Part shown: piece by piece, positions 47,575 through 55,555 of the stretch
Position numbering within the stretch: the stretch's first letter is position 1
How the letters are laid out: the number at the start of each line of letters is the position of its first letter
Source of the DNA: an uncultured Ignavibacteriota bacterium
Lineage (GTDB): Bacteria; Bacteroidota; Ignavibacteria; UBA10030; UBA8401
NCBI GenBank assembly: GCA_903861125.1
Contig: CAIOTF010000023.1
Location: 186,001 to 250,000, forward strand
Length of the DNA: 64,000 nt
Direction of reading: 5' to 3'
Made by a program: the position numbers and the translations under genes
The notes under the pieces: model-generated
The model's input: only the letters and a program-made list of their open reading frames with translations
What the model was told of the DNA's origin: nothing
The model's database searches: none

Positions 47575-49230
47575 CTATTTCATCATGGGAATCTTTATCG
47601 TGAATTTTTTTGCATTTTTCCGGGCGCGGTCGTATCCCGCATCAGCGTGGCGGATAATTCCCATGCCCGGATCGTAGTTCAGCACCCGTTCCAGACGTTC
47701 ATCCGCTTCGTGCGTGCCGTCGCAGACGATCACCATTCCGTTGTGAATGGAATTTCCGATCCCCACGCCGCCGCCGTGATGAACACTTACCCAACTTGCA
47801 CCGCCGAGGGAATTCAGCATCGCTCCAAGAATCGGCCAGTCGGCAATCGCATCGCTGCCATCCTTCATCTTCTCCGTTTCACGATTTGGCGATGCAACGC
47901 TTCCGCAATCGAGATGATCGCGTCCGATCACAATGGGTGCTTTCACTTCACCGCGGCGGACGAGATTGTTGAAAATTTTTCCCATCGTTGCACGCTCGCC
48001 ATATCCAAGCCAGCAAATGCGCGCCGGCAGACCTTGAAACGCAACCTGCTTTTGCGCTTTTTCGATCCAGTTCTTTAACTGCCTGTTTTCAGGAAATGTT
48101 TCAAGCACGGCACGATCGGTCCGGTAGATATCTTCCGGGTCGCCGGAAAGTGCAACCCAGCGGAACGGACCTTTACCGTCGCAGAATAACGGACGAATAT
48201 ATTCGGGTACAAATCCCGGAATATCGAATGCATTCTTCACTCCGCCCTGCAACGCTTCACCGCGGATGTTGTTGCCGTAATCGAACACTATTTTCCCTTT
48301 TTTTCTTAGGGCAAGCAGTCCCTGTACATGCGCAACGATGGATGCGCGTGACAATTCAATATATTTTTTTGGATTCTTCTTCCGAAGATCGAGCGCTTTT
48401 TCATACGGCATTCCGGCAAGAACATAACCGTTGAGCGGATCGTGTGCGGATGTCTGGTCGGTGACTATATCGGGAAGGAATTTTCCGCGCGCAATTTTCG
48501 GAACGATCTCGGCGGCATTGCCGAGCAGTCCGACGGAAAGCGGCTGTTTTTTTTCTTTCGCATCGCGGATCATCGCAATCGCTTCATCAAAATCATCGGT
48601 CATTCTGTCCAGATATTTTGTTGCGAGGCGTTTTTCAATCCTGGTCCGGTCAACTTCAACGGCAAGGCATGCGGCGCCGTTCATTGTTGCGGCAAGCGTT
48701 TGTGCGCCCCCCATTCCGCCGAGACCGGCAGTGAGCAAAAATTTTCCGGCAAGCGTGCCGCCGAAATGCTGACGCGCTGCTTCGGCAAATGTTTCATACG
48801 TTCCCTGCAAAATTCCCTGCGAGCCGATGTAGATCCAGCTCCCCGCCGTCATTTGTCCGTACATAGTCAGCCCGAGTGCTTCCAGCCGGCGGAACTCATC
48901 CCACGTTGCCCATTTTGGAACGAGCATCGAGTTGGAAATCAATACGCGCGGAGCGTTGCTGTGTGTGCGGAAGATCCCGACCGGTTTGCCGGACTGCACC
49001 AGCAGTGTTTCATCATTTTCCAAATTTTTTAATGCATGAACAATTGAATCAAAACACTTCCAGTTGCGCGCTGCTTTTCCGGTGCCGCCGTATACAATCA
49101 ATTCCTGCGGACGTTCGGCCACATCGGGATCGAGATTATTCATCAGCATACGGAGCGCGGCTTCCTGTATCCATCCTTTTGCAGAGATGTTTACTCCGCG
49201 CGGGGCACGGATGATGCGGGATTGTGACAT
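47575..49230 (-). CDS. hutU: Urocanate hydratase
   Basis: The 551-residue enzyme converts urocanate to imidazolone-5-propionate using NAD+ as an electrophile. Motifs: [10 protein letters not shown] near the start, the NAD loop [19 protein letters not shown], and the C-terminal [19 protein letters not shown] with the family Cys, then [19 protein letters not shown]. The ATG at 49230 is chosen because GGAG lies 6 nt upstream; nine more in-frame codons to 49257 are not needed. It is the first gene of the hutU-kinase-hutI-zinc protein run. Confidence 0.97.
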   Translation of the reverse strand: MSQSRIIRAPRGVNISAKGWIQEAALRMLMNNLDPDVAERPQELIVYGGTGKAARNWKCFDSIVHALKNLENDETLLVQSGKPVGIFRTHSNAPRVLISNSMLVPKWATWDEFRRLEALGLTMYGQMTAGSWIYIGSQGILQGTYETFAEAARQHFGGTLAGKFLLTAGLGGMGGAQTLAATMNGAACLAVEVDRTRIEKRLATKYLDRMTDDFDEAIAMIRDAKEKKQPLSVGLLGNAAEIVPKIARGKFLPDIVTDQTSAHDPLNGYVLAGMPYEKALDLRKKNPKKYIELSRASIVAHVQGLLALRKKGKIVFDYGNNIRGEALQGGVKNAFDIPGFVPEYIRPLFCDGKGPFRWVALSGDPEDIYRTDRAVLETFPENRQLKNWIEKAQKQVAFQGLPARICWLGYGERATMGKIFNNLVRRGEVKAPIVIGRDHLDCGSVASPNRETEKMKDGSDAIADWPILGAMLNSLGGASWVSVHHGGGVGIGNSIHNGMVIVCDGTHEADERLERVLNYDPGMGIIRHADAGYDRARKNAKKFTIKIPMMK

Positions 49231-49254
49231 GAAAGTCTCCAAATATTTTATGAA

Positions 49255-49262
49255 CAAATATA
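49255..49262 (-). promoter_or_regulatory. Candidate -7 element of the hut cluster
   Basis: Read leftward this is TATATTTG, a perfect TAnnTTTG, located 24 nt before the hutU ATG and leaving room for the GGAG ribosome site. A TTG at the usual 19-21 nt distance is not present, so the promoter is weak or regulated, or this match is by chance. Confidence 0.35.
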
Positions 49263-49323
49263 AACAAAAAACCGGAAACAGAGATGAAGATATTGCATCA
49301 ATCTGAAGCGATTCTGACGCTTA

Positions 49324-49354
49324 TTGCTCTCTGCACCTAAAAATATTACCTTTG
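49324..49354 (+). promoter_or_regulatory. Consensus Bacteroidota promoter for the SRAP gene
   Basis: TTG at 49324-49326, a 20-nt spacer and a perfect TACCTTTG at 49347-49354. Transcription would start near 49359, about 70 nt upstream of the true ATG at 49432. It also shows that the longer open frame beginning at 49324 cannot be the coding start. Confidence 0.75.
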
Positions 49355-49431
49355 TCCAACAATACACTGATAAAACAAAACGAAATTGCTCTCCGGCGCT
49401 ATTTTCCGGTGAACGGAATGAAAGAACACGC

Positions 49432-50202
49432 ATGTGCGGCCGTTACGTCCTTATTGATGGAAAAATACTCTTTGCCGTTTCTGCACAACTGCAGTCGTGG
49501 CGCAATGAAGGACGGGATTTTGACATTCTGCCCAAATATGATGCGCGTCCTTCCGATCTGATGCCGGTCGTGGCGCAGCGTGAGAACAAGTACCGGGTGC
49601 AGATGATGCGCTGGGGACTGGTGCCCCATTGGAGCAAAGACGGGAAAACGGAATTCACTACATTCAACGCCCGATCCGAAACGCTTCGTACTAGCGCACT
49701 GTTTGCTCCATACTTTAAAAGCGCGCGGTGTCTTATCCCCGCGGACGGATTTTTTGAGTGGATGCGCTATACCACGGAAACAGAAGTTCGCGGAAAGAAA
49801 AAAACTTTAGAGAAAAAACAGAAGATGTTCATCAGTATGAAAGACCGTTCGCCGTTCATGATGGCGGGGTTGTTTTCTATCTGGAAGAAAGAGAATGGCG
49901 AGGAATATCCCACGTACACCATCATCACAACTTCGTCGAACGAGCTGCTGAAAGGAATCCATGACCGCATGCCGGTGATCCTGGACCAAAAGAATTACGA
50001 GGTGTGGTTGAACAGAGAAATAAATGATGTCGATATTCTTACAACGCTTCTTGTTCCGTATCCCGCTCAAAAAATGACGGCCTTTCCTGTCGTAAACAAA
50101 AGCGAAGAGTCGCCGGCAATGATCGAGAGAATAGAGTTTGAAGTTCCCGCAGCGCACGATCTGATGAATGTTACGAAACCGATTACCGTTCTGAAAAAAT
50201 AA
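49432..50202 (+). CDS. SRAP-domain protein (HMCES/YedK family)
   Basis: The 256-residue protein starts at ATG 49432, so that Met is followed directly by the catalytic Cys2 (MCGRYVL), which is essential for this family. Other conserved blocks: MRWGLVPHWSK, NARSETLRTSALF, RCLIPADGFFEWM, and IHDRMPVILD near the C-terminus. SRAP proteins form a thiazolidine link to abasic sites in single-stranded DNA and protect them during replication. It is a single gene with its own promoter and a strong terminator. Confidence 0.95.
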   Translation: MCGRYVLIDGKILFAVSAQLQSWRNEGRDFDILPKYDARPSDLMPVVAQRENKYRVQMMRWGLVPHWSKDGKTEFTTFNARSETLRTSALFAPYFKSARCLIPADGFFEWMRYTTETEVRGKKKTLEKKQKMFISMKDRSPFMMAGLFSIWKKENGEEYPTYTIITTSSNELLKGIHDRMPVILDQKNYEVWLNREINDVDILTTLLVPYPAQKMTAFPVVNKSEESPAMIERIEFEVPAAHDLMNVTKPITVLKK

Positions 50203-50224
50203 ATCTTGCATCTCCGCGTACAGT

Positions 50225-50254
50225 AAAAAAGGAAGCGCTGCCGCTTCCTTTTTT
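50225..50254. terminator. Strong bidirectional terminator
   Basis: AAAAAAGGAAGCG (50225-50237) pairs perfectly with CGCTTCCTTTTTT (50242-50254), loop CTGC. The A-run and T-run serve both strands. It separates the convergent SRAP gene (ends 50202) and REC-domain gene (ends 50277). Confidence 0.92.
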
Positions 50255-50276
50255 TTGTGCAAACCGATAAAATATT

Positions 50277-51098
50277 CTACCGGGCAAGATATTTTTTGAT
50301 CGTAGCGATCAGATGGTCCTCGTCGACCGGTTTCGTAATGTAATCGTTGATACCGATCCTTTTTGCCTGATCTCTGAATTCGCGCTGAAAGAATGCCGAA
50401 ACAAGTATGAACGGAACAGGAATATTCTTGCTTCGCAGATACGTGAACACATCCATACCGGTCGGCTTCCCGATGCCGAAGTTGACGTCACAGAATACCA
50501 TTGCCGGTTGTTTCTCCGTTACCATGCGTATCGCCGTTTCGGAAGTATCGGCTGTGATGCATGTGTAGCCGTACCCTTCAATGATCTTCTTCATCAGAAA
50601 TAACTGCGTCTCATTATCATCGACAACCAGAATGACCGGCGGTTCTCCGGATGTCTGTTTGGATTGTGCCGCAACTTTCAGAATATCTTGCTGCTTCAGC
50701 CACTCCAATCGCTTCTTGACCTCGGCTTCGATGTCGTCCGATACTACGCTTTTTCGCGGCCTTTCGGGAGTGGGTTCACGTTGCGGTGGAACTTCCGGCG
50801 TTTTGTCCGGATGCGGTGTTACCGGTTCGGACATCATTTTTTCCTGGATCATGGTCTTATCATCATCTGTAATCTTATACTGTTTCCGAAGATCGCCCAT
50901 GTAGGTGATTCCCTTTTTTTCACGTTCTTGTACTTTGCGGACATACGCTTCCAGGCGGATCTCATTTTCTATCTGCTGATATTCTGCTTCCGGCATTTCG
51001 ATCTTTTTTTTGATCGCATCGATCTGTGATTGGATCGTACTTGTAATAAATCCGGATTCAAACGCCTGTTTCAATATTACAATCAGTTCTTCGCGCAT
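50277..51098 (-). CDS. Response-regulator protein with N-terminal helical region and C-terminal REC domain
   Basis: The 273-residue soluble protein has a charged, helical N-terminal part (about 1-90, with MGDLRKQYKITDDDKTMIQEKMM), a Pro-rich linker (about 91-115), a short helix, and a C-terminal receiver domain (about 150-273). The phosphorylation pocket is VVDDNETQLFL and Asp near 203 in MVFCDVNFGIGKPTG; a conserved Lys lies in ITKPVDE. There is no DNA-binding output, so it probably acts by protein contact. It follows a roadblock-like gene by 59 nt, and such pairs are known from motility and polarity modules. Confidence 0.85.
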   Translation of the reverse strand: MREELIVILKQAFESGFITSTIQSQIDAIKKKIEMPEAEYQQIENEIRLEAYVRKVQEREKKGITYMGDLRKQYKITDDDKTMIQEKMMSEPVTPHPDKTPEVPPQREPTPERPRKSVVSDDIEAEVKKRLEWLKQQDILKVAAQSKQTSGEPPVILVVDDNETQLFLMKKIIEGYGYTCITADTSETAIRMVTEKQPAMVFCDVNFGIGKPTGMDVFTYLRSKNIPVPFILVSAFFQREFRDQAKRIGINDYITKPVDEDHLIATIKKYLAR

Positions 51099-51157
51099 AT
51101 GTTTCCTGTTCGGTTGTTATTCGCCACGGAAAAATAACCGGCGTTGATTACGTTCCT

Positions 51158-51532
51158 CTAAATTCCTTTTGCGTATTTCCGGATCACAGAACGCATAATG
51201 CTGAGGTTCGCCCCCTGCGATTCTGCCACAATATAGAACAATGCCTTGCCCCCTTTGGAGAGGGTTAAAAAATGGACCTGTGAGTCGAGTGTGATGAAAA
51301 TATCCTTGATCGAATCGTTCAGCTGCAATGCCTTAATCGTCTGCTGCAGCGCCCTGACCATTTCCATCATGTTCGCACTGGCCACATCGGGATCTATCTC
51401 TTTCCGGGTACTGAATGTATCCATGGAGAGTCCCGCCGTGATCTCAACAACCCCAACGGCGATTGTACCGTCCAGTTCCGACATAACTCCTTCAATAAAA
51501 TCTCCGGCCAATGTACCTTTGCTGTATCCCAT
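51158..51532 (-). CDS. Roadblock/LC7-like small protein
   Basis: The 124-residue protein has the size and alternating helix/strand pattern of a roadblock/LC7 domain (opening GTLAGDFIEGVMSELDGTIAVGVVEI, then a central helix AAxMMEMVRALQQTIKAL-like segment, then DIFITLDSQVHFLTLSKGGKALFYIV). Bacterial members include MglB, the GTPase-activating partner of MglA, but no MglA-type GTPase is adjacent. The REC-domain protein downstream is its likely functional neighbour. The family call rests on pattern and length. Confidence 0.6.
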   Translation of the reverse strand: MGYSKGTLAGDFIEGVMSELDGTIAVGVVEITAGLSMDTFSTRKEIDPDVASANMMEMVRALQQTIKALQLNDSIKDIFITLDSQVHFLTLSKGGKALFYIVAESQGANLSIMRSVIRKYAKGI

Positions 51533-51630
51533 GCGCGATTGTCCTGGTTGTGTTCCGTTATTAATATTACTATCTGATGCTGTGCTCTACGAGCCGCAGG
51601 CAAAATAAATAATCTGGTCATAGTGAGCAA

Positions 51631-51653
51631 GTCCCGATTCTTTTTATCGGGAC
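51631..51653. other. Hairpin in the divergent gap 51533-51876
   Basis: GTCCCGAT (51631-51638) pairs perfectly with ATCGGGAC (51646-51653), loop TCTTTTT. It lies upstream of the leftward roadblock-like gene and far from the rightward haem protein gene, so it terminates nothing evident. It may be an operator, a relic of a repeat, or part of a short RNA. Apart from this hairpin and the promoter at 51842-51872 I see nothing in the 344-nt gap. Confidence 0.35.
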
Positions 51654-51841
51654 GGGCGGCACCATTGAACAAATAGATCTATTAATGCATAACGTCAGTT
51701 GTTATTAATAATGTACGACAATTTCACCCGAGATTCATTCTCTTAAGAATCATCCTATCTTGTTTGGCTTTACAATAGTTTTAACGTGCTGTAGCCTTGT
51801 TATAGTATATTCCCCGTAGTACGGCGGGATAAATAATTAGA

Positions 51842-51872
51842 TTGATATTTCCTGTAAAACTTCTTACCCTTT
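51842..51872 (+). promoter_or_regulatory. Promoter of the haem-binding protein gene (near-leaderless)
   Basis: TTG at 51842-51844, a 20-nt spacer and TACCCTTT at 51865-51872. The ATG at 51877 is 12 nt from the first base of the -7 element, exactly as at the glycerate kinase gene, so the message probably begins at or next to the start codon. Confidence 0.5.
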
Positions 51873-51876
51873 CAGC

Positions 51877-52344
51877 ATGATAAAACAACAATACAGGCAA
51901 TATCTTAAGATTGTTCTGGCCGTTCTCTTCGCCGGTTTCGTAGCAATTCAATTGATTCCCTCATCTTTTTCTCGCAGCAGCCAACCTGCAAGCGGCGAAC
52001 CGAAGTGGGATTCTCCGGAAACGCGGGCAATATTTTTTAAAGCATGCGCCGATTGCCACAGCAACGAAACAAAATTTCCATGGTATGCCGGCGTAGCACC
52101 TGTTTCGTGGCTGGTTGAAAATGATGTGGGCGATGGAAAAAAACATTTCAACATATCAGAATGGGACCGGTCGCAGCGGGGAGGCGAAAAAGCTGCGGAA
52201 GAAGTTCGAAAAGGGTCTATGCCGATCGGACTGTATCTGTTGATGCATCCTGCCGCAAATTTAAATGCTCAGGAAAAAAAAGCGTTTGTTCAAGGTCTTT
52301 TAAAAACCTTCGGCACAGATGAAAATAAAGAAGAAAAAGAATGA
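51877..52344 (+). CDS. Haem-binding domain (Haem_bd) protein
   Basis: The 155-residue protein has an N-terminal membrane anchor (about 10-28: KIVLAVLFAGFVAIQLI). A periplasmic domain contains a single c-type haem site CADCH (Cys57, Cys60, His61), followed by SNETKFPWYAGVAPVSW, which is characteristic of the Haem_bd family. The axial Met could come from the PIGLYLLMHP region. Such proteins carry or sense haem in the periplasm. It overlaps the following lipoprotein gene by 4 nt (ATGA). Confidence 0.9.
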   Translation: MIKQQYRQYLKIVLAVLFAGFVAIQLIPSSFSRSSQPASGEPKWDSPETRAIFFKACADCHSNETKFPWYAGVAPVSWLVENDVGDGKKHFNISEWDRSQRGGEKAAEEVRKGSMPIGLYLLMHPAANLNAQEKKAFVQGLLKTFGTDENKEEKE

Positions 52345-53039
52345 AGTTCATTCCTTTCTATATCATTCTTGTTTTTTTGATCGCTTGCGATAAAGAATCC
52401 GATACGATCACCCAGGAAAAGATTATCGCAAAAGATTCTGTCATCGCCATCCCTTTCCCGGTCAAATTCGTTGCGTTTGATTACATTGAGCTGGACAAGA
52501 TCGAGCGGATATCAAAATTCCGCTCCGGATTCGGACATGACTACCGGGACGGTGCGGAATCGTGCCGAAGTATGAAGCATTATTATCAGCCGCTGAATAA
52601 TATCAATTGGGGAACCATCAGAATATTTTCTCCGGTCAGCGGCGTTGTTGTCCGGACATTTGAAGAGTGGGCAGGCACTCAGTTATGGATTCAGCCGTTT
52701 GCTCAGCAGTCCTTCACAATCATCATCTTCCATATTGCGCTGCTGAAACCACTTGGCGTTGGAGATTCGGTAACGGCTGGAGCGCAGATTGGATACCACA
52801 TCGGCTCACAGACAATGTCCGATATTGCTGTGGGATGGTCGCAGCAAAATACATGGAGACTGTTTTCATACTTTGATGTGATGACGGATTCTCTGTTCGG
52901 GCATTATCAATCCCGCGGTGTTGTCGCACGCAGCGATCTGATCATCACTAAACAGGCACGTGACTCCGATCCGTTGAATTGCAGCGGTGAAACATTCGGC
53001 ACATCCGGCACTTTGGAAAACTGGGTAATCTTAAAATAG
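52341..53039 (+). CDS. Lipoprotein with M23/LytM-like beta domain
   Basis: The 232-residue protein begins with a lipoprotein signal (FLIAC, Cys near 16). The body resembles the M23 (LytM) fold: FRSGFGHDYRDG could supply His/Asp ligands, SPVSGVVV and VGDSVTAGAQIGYH fit the flanking strands, and IIIFHIAL carries a further His. The full HxGxD and HxH zinc set is not clearly complete, so it may be an inactive or divergent member. Its start overlaps the haem-binding gene by 4 nt, so the two products are made together. Confidence 0.6.
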   Translation: MKFIPFYIILVFLIACDKESDTITQEKIIAKDSVIAIPFPVKFVAFDYIELDKIERISKFRSGFGHDYRDGAESCRSMKHYYQPLNNINWGTIRIFSPVSGVVVRTFEEWAGTQLWIQPFAQQSFTIIIFHIALLKPLGVGDSVTAGAQIGYHIGSQTMSDIAVGWSQQNTWRLFSYFDVMTDSLFGHYQSRGVVARSDLIITKQARDSDPLNCSGETFGTSGTLENWVILK

Positions 53040-53126
53040 CGCTTGTTAATACCCATTCTGTGCTACCATGTTGTTGTTACCTTCTCTATATTAATACATA
53101 TTTTTTCCACTAATCAATTAAAAACC

Positions 53127-55547
53127 ATGAAAAAACTTCTGTTTACCTTTTTCCTTCTTGTCTCATCCGCATTCCCGCAAGTATTCACCAAGGCCGCTGA
53201 AACAAACGGCGAAGCGAGAGATAAAACAATCGACGTGCTGCATTATAAGATCGAACTCTCGTTCGACGAAGCTAAAAAAATGGTGATCGGAAAAACGACT
53301 GCGACATTCGTTCCATACCGCTCGAACATCACTTCGGTGGAATTTGATGCGGAGGATATGAATTTCAAATCGGTGACCATGGGAAAACAATCGCTGAAAT
53401 TTGATTCCCTTTCTTCTACGATAAAAATATATCTCGGCAAACCGTATTCGTACCAAGACACGGTCACGGTTTCCATTGAATATACGAGTATTCCAAAACG
53501 CGGTGCATATTTTATCCAACCGGACTCAGCATATCCGGACAAACCATGGCAGATCTGGACACAGGGTGAAGATATGGACAACCATCACTGGTTCCCCTGC
53601 TGGGATTTTCCGAACGACAGAGCAACAAGCGAGATCATCGCCACCGTGAAAAGCAGCTACACATTTCTTTCCAACGGAAAACTTGTCAGTGAAAAAGAAA
53701 ATAAAAAAGCCGGAACAAAAACATTCCATTGGGTGCAGTCAAAACCTCACGTGACGTATCTGGTAATGTTTGCGGCCGGAGAGTATGCCGTGCTGAAAGG
53801 TGCATCGGACGGCATCCCGCTGGAATATTATGTGTATAAGAACAATGTCGATGACGCAAAAATAAACTATACCCACACAGCACCGATCATGAAGTTCTTC
53901 AATGATAAGATCGGTTTCCGTTACCCATGGGACAAGTACGCACAAGTAATCGTGGCGGATTTTGTTGCCGGCGGTATGGAAAATACTTCCGCAACCACGT
54001 TAATGGACAGAATTACTGTGTACAACGCCCGCGCCCGCGTCGACGAATCTGCTGTAAGCCTTATTGCCCACGAAATGGCGCATCAATGGTGGGGCGATGT
54101 GGTCACGTGCAAAGACTGGCGGCATCTCTGGTTGAACGAAAGTTTTGCCAGCTATTTCGATCCACTTTACTTTGAATTTGCGTTCGGCAGGGATGAATTC
54201 ACTAATATTATGTACAGCGCTCAGCAAGCCGGCATCAATACGGATAAGACGCTTGGCCGAAAGCCGATCGTCAGTGTCGGTTCATACGGTACAAATATCT
54301 ACCCGCGCGGAGCATCGGTTCTTCATATGCTGCGGTTCGTCCTCGGCGATGATCTGTTCTGGAAATCGCTCAATCATTATATCACGAAGAATCAATATCG
54401 GTGCGTTGAAACAAATGATCTGAAGGTTGCCGTTGAAGAAGCAACGGGACAAAATCTATACTGGTTCTTCGATCAGTGGGTGTACAAAGCGGGATATCCA
54501 AAATTCGATGTTTCGTATATCTATAATGATTCTTCCAAATCAATTGCTCTCACGGTTAAGCAGACGCAGACAATCGATAGTTTAACGGGTATATTCAACA
54601 CTCCGGTCGATATTGAGATCGTCAGCGGAAAGAGCGCCGCAACGCAGCGCATCACCATTTCACAAAAAGAATCTACATACACGTTCACGGTGTCGGAAAA
54701 GCCGTTATTGGTTCTGTTCGATAAAAATGACTGGATCCTGAAAGAAGTAAAATATTCCAACAGAACAATGAGTGAATGGGCGTTCCAGGCAGAGTTCGGG
54801 AATGATGTTGTGGCCCGAAAAACGGCCGTGGCGGAACTGGCAAAACTTGATTCAACGGGAACATATCTATCTCTTCTTTCAAAGATTTCTCACACCGATC
54901 CGTTCTGGGCTGTCCGACAATCAGCTGTGAATGCTCTTGGAACAATGAAAATACAGAACGATGAAAAGAAGCAGGCGTTGATCGCAGCATTGAACGATAA
55001 AAAATCACAAGTGCGCGCTTCGGCGGCATCACAGTTGGGAAACATCAAGTCCGGTGATGTTGCGGCAGCGCTTCGCTCGGCGTTGAACGATTCCAGTTAT
55101 TCAACAGAAGCCAATGCCTTAACTGCTCTTTCAAAGGTCGATTCGACGAACGCACTGCCGTATATCAAATCACGATTGAATCTCTGGTCGTACGGCAATC
55201 AGGTCGCCAACGCAGCTCTGAATGCCTTTGCGCGTATCGATTCTGTTGAATGCGTCACCGCCGCTTTGCAAAAAGTAAGATACGGTGCGGATGTTTTGGG
55301 GAGAAATACGGCGATGAATATCCTGAAAAAATTCGGAAAAACGCGCGATGATGTAAAGACAATGTGCGTTTCTCTGCTGACCGATAAATCGACATCAATC
55401 AGATTCAATGCGGCGGACTTCCTTGGTGAGAACGGGAATGAAGCTCACCTTGCGGCATTGGATATTCTTGCGAACAAAAAAGATGATGCGGCAAATGGAG
55501 TTGCAAAAAAAGCCATCGAAAAAATTAAAGAGCGAAATAAAAAATAA
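53127..55547 (+). CDS. M1 family aminopeptidase with C-terminal HEAT repeats
   Basis: The product is 806 residues from the ATG at 53127, where the signal peptide MKKLLFTFFLLVSSAFPQ begins; the longer frame from 53043 is unnecessary. It has the M1 beta domain, substrate motif GGMENTSA near 282-289, zinc motif HEMAH at 315-319 and the third ligand in NESF (Glu near 338). From about 610 on, short helical repeats (SAVNALGTMK, SAASQLGN, ALTALSKVD) form a HEAT-like solenoid in place of the usual ERAP1-type C-terminus. It is exported and probably trims peptides in the periplasm or outside. The M64 peptidase gene follows 8 nt later. Confidence 0.93.
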   Translation: MKKLLFTFFLLVSSAFPQVFTKAAETNGEARDKTIDVLHYKIELSFDEAKKMVIGKTTATFVPYRSNITSVEFDAEDMNFKSVTMGKQSLKFDSLSSTIKIYLGKPYSYQDTVTVSIEYTSIPKRGAYFIQPDSAYPDKPWQIWTQGEDMDNHHWFPCWDFPNDRATSEIIATVKSSYTFLSNGKLVSEKENKKAGTKTFHWVQSKPHVTYLVMFAAGEYAVLKGASDGIPLEYYVYKNNVDDAKINYTHTAPIMKFFNDKIGFRYPWDKYAQVIVADFVAGGMENTSATTLMDRITVYNARARVDESAVSLIAHEMAHQWWGDVVTCKDWRHLWLNESFASYFDPLYFEFAFGRDEFTNIMYSAQQAGINTDKTLGRKPIVSVGSYGTNIYPRGASVLHMLRFVLGDDLFWKSLNHYITKNQYRCVETNDLKVAVEEATGQNLYWFFDQWVYKAGYPKFDVSYIYNDSSKSIALTVKQTQTIDSLTGIFNTPVDIEIVSGKSAATQRITISQKESTYTFTVSEKPLLVLFDKNDWILKEVKYSNRTMSEWAFQAEFGNDVVARKTAVAELAKLDSTGTYLSLLSKISHTDPFWAVRQSAVNALGTMKIQNDEKKQALIAALNDKKSQVRASAASQLGNIKSGDVAAALRSALNDSSYSTEANALTALSKVDSTNALPYIKSRLNLWSYGNQVANAALNAFARIDSVECVTAALQKVRYGADVLGRNTAMNILKKFGKTRDDVKTMCVSLLTDKSTSIRFNAADFLGENGNEAHLAALDILANKKDDAANGVAKKAIEKIKERNKK

Positions 55548-55555
55548 GAGGACGT

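Noticed and set aside
49324-49431. Longer N-terminus for the SRAP protein starting at TTG 49324
   Set aside because: The TTG is the -33 element of a consensus promoter, and the family requires Cys directly after the initiator Met, as given by the ATG at 49432.
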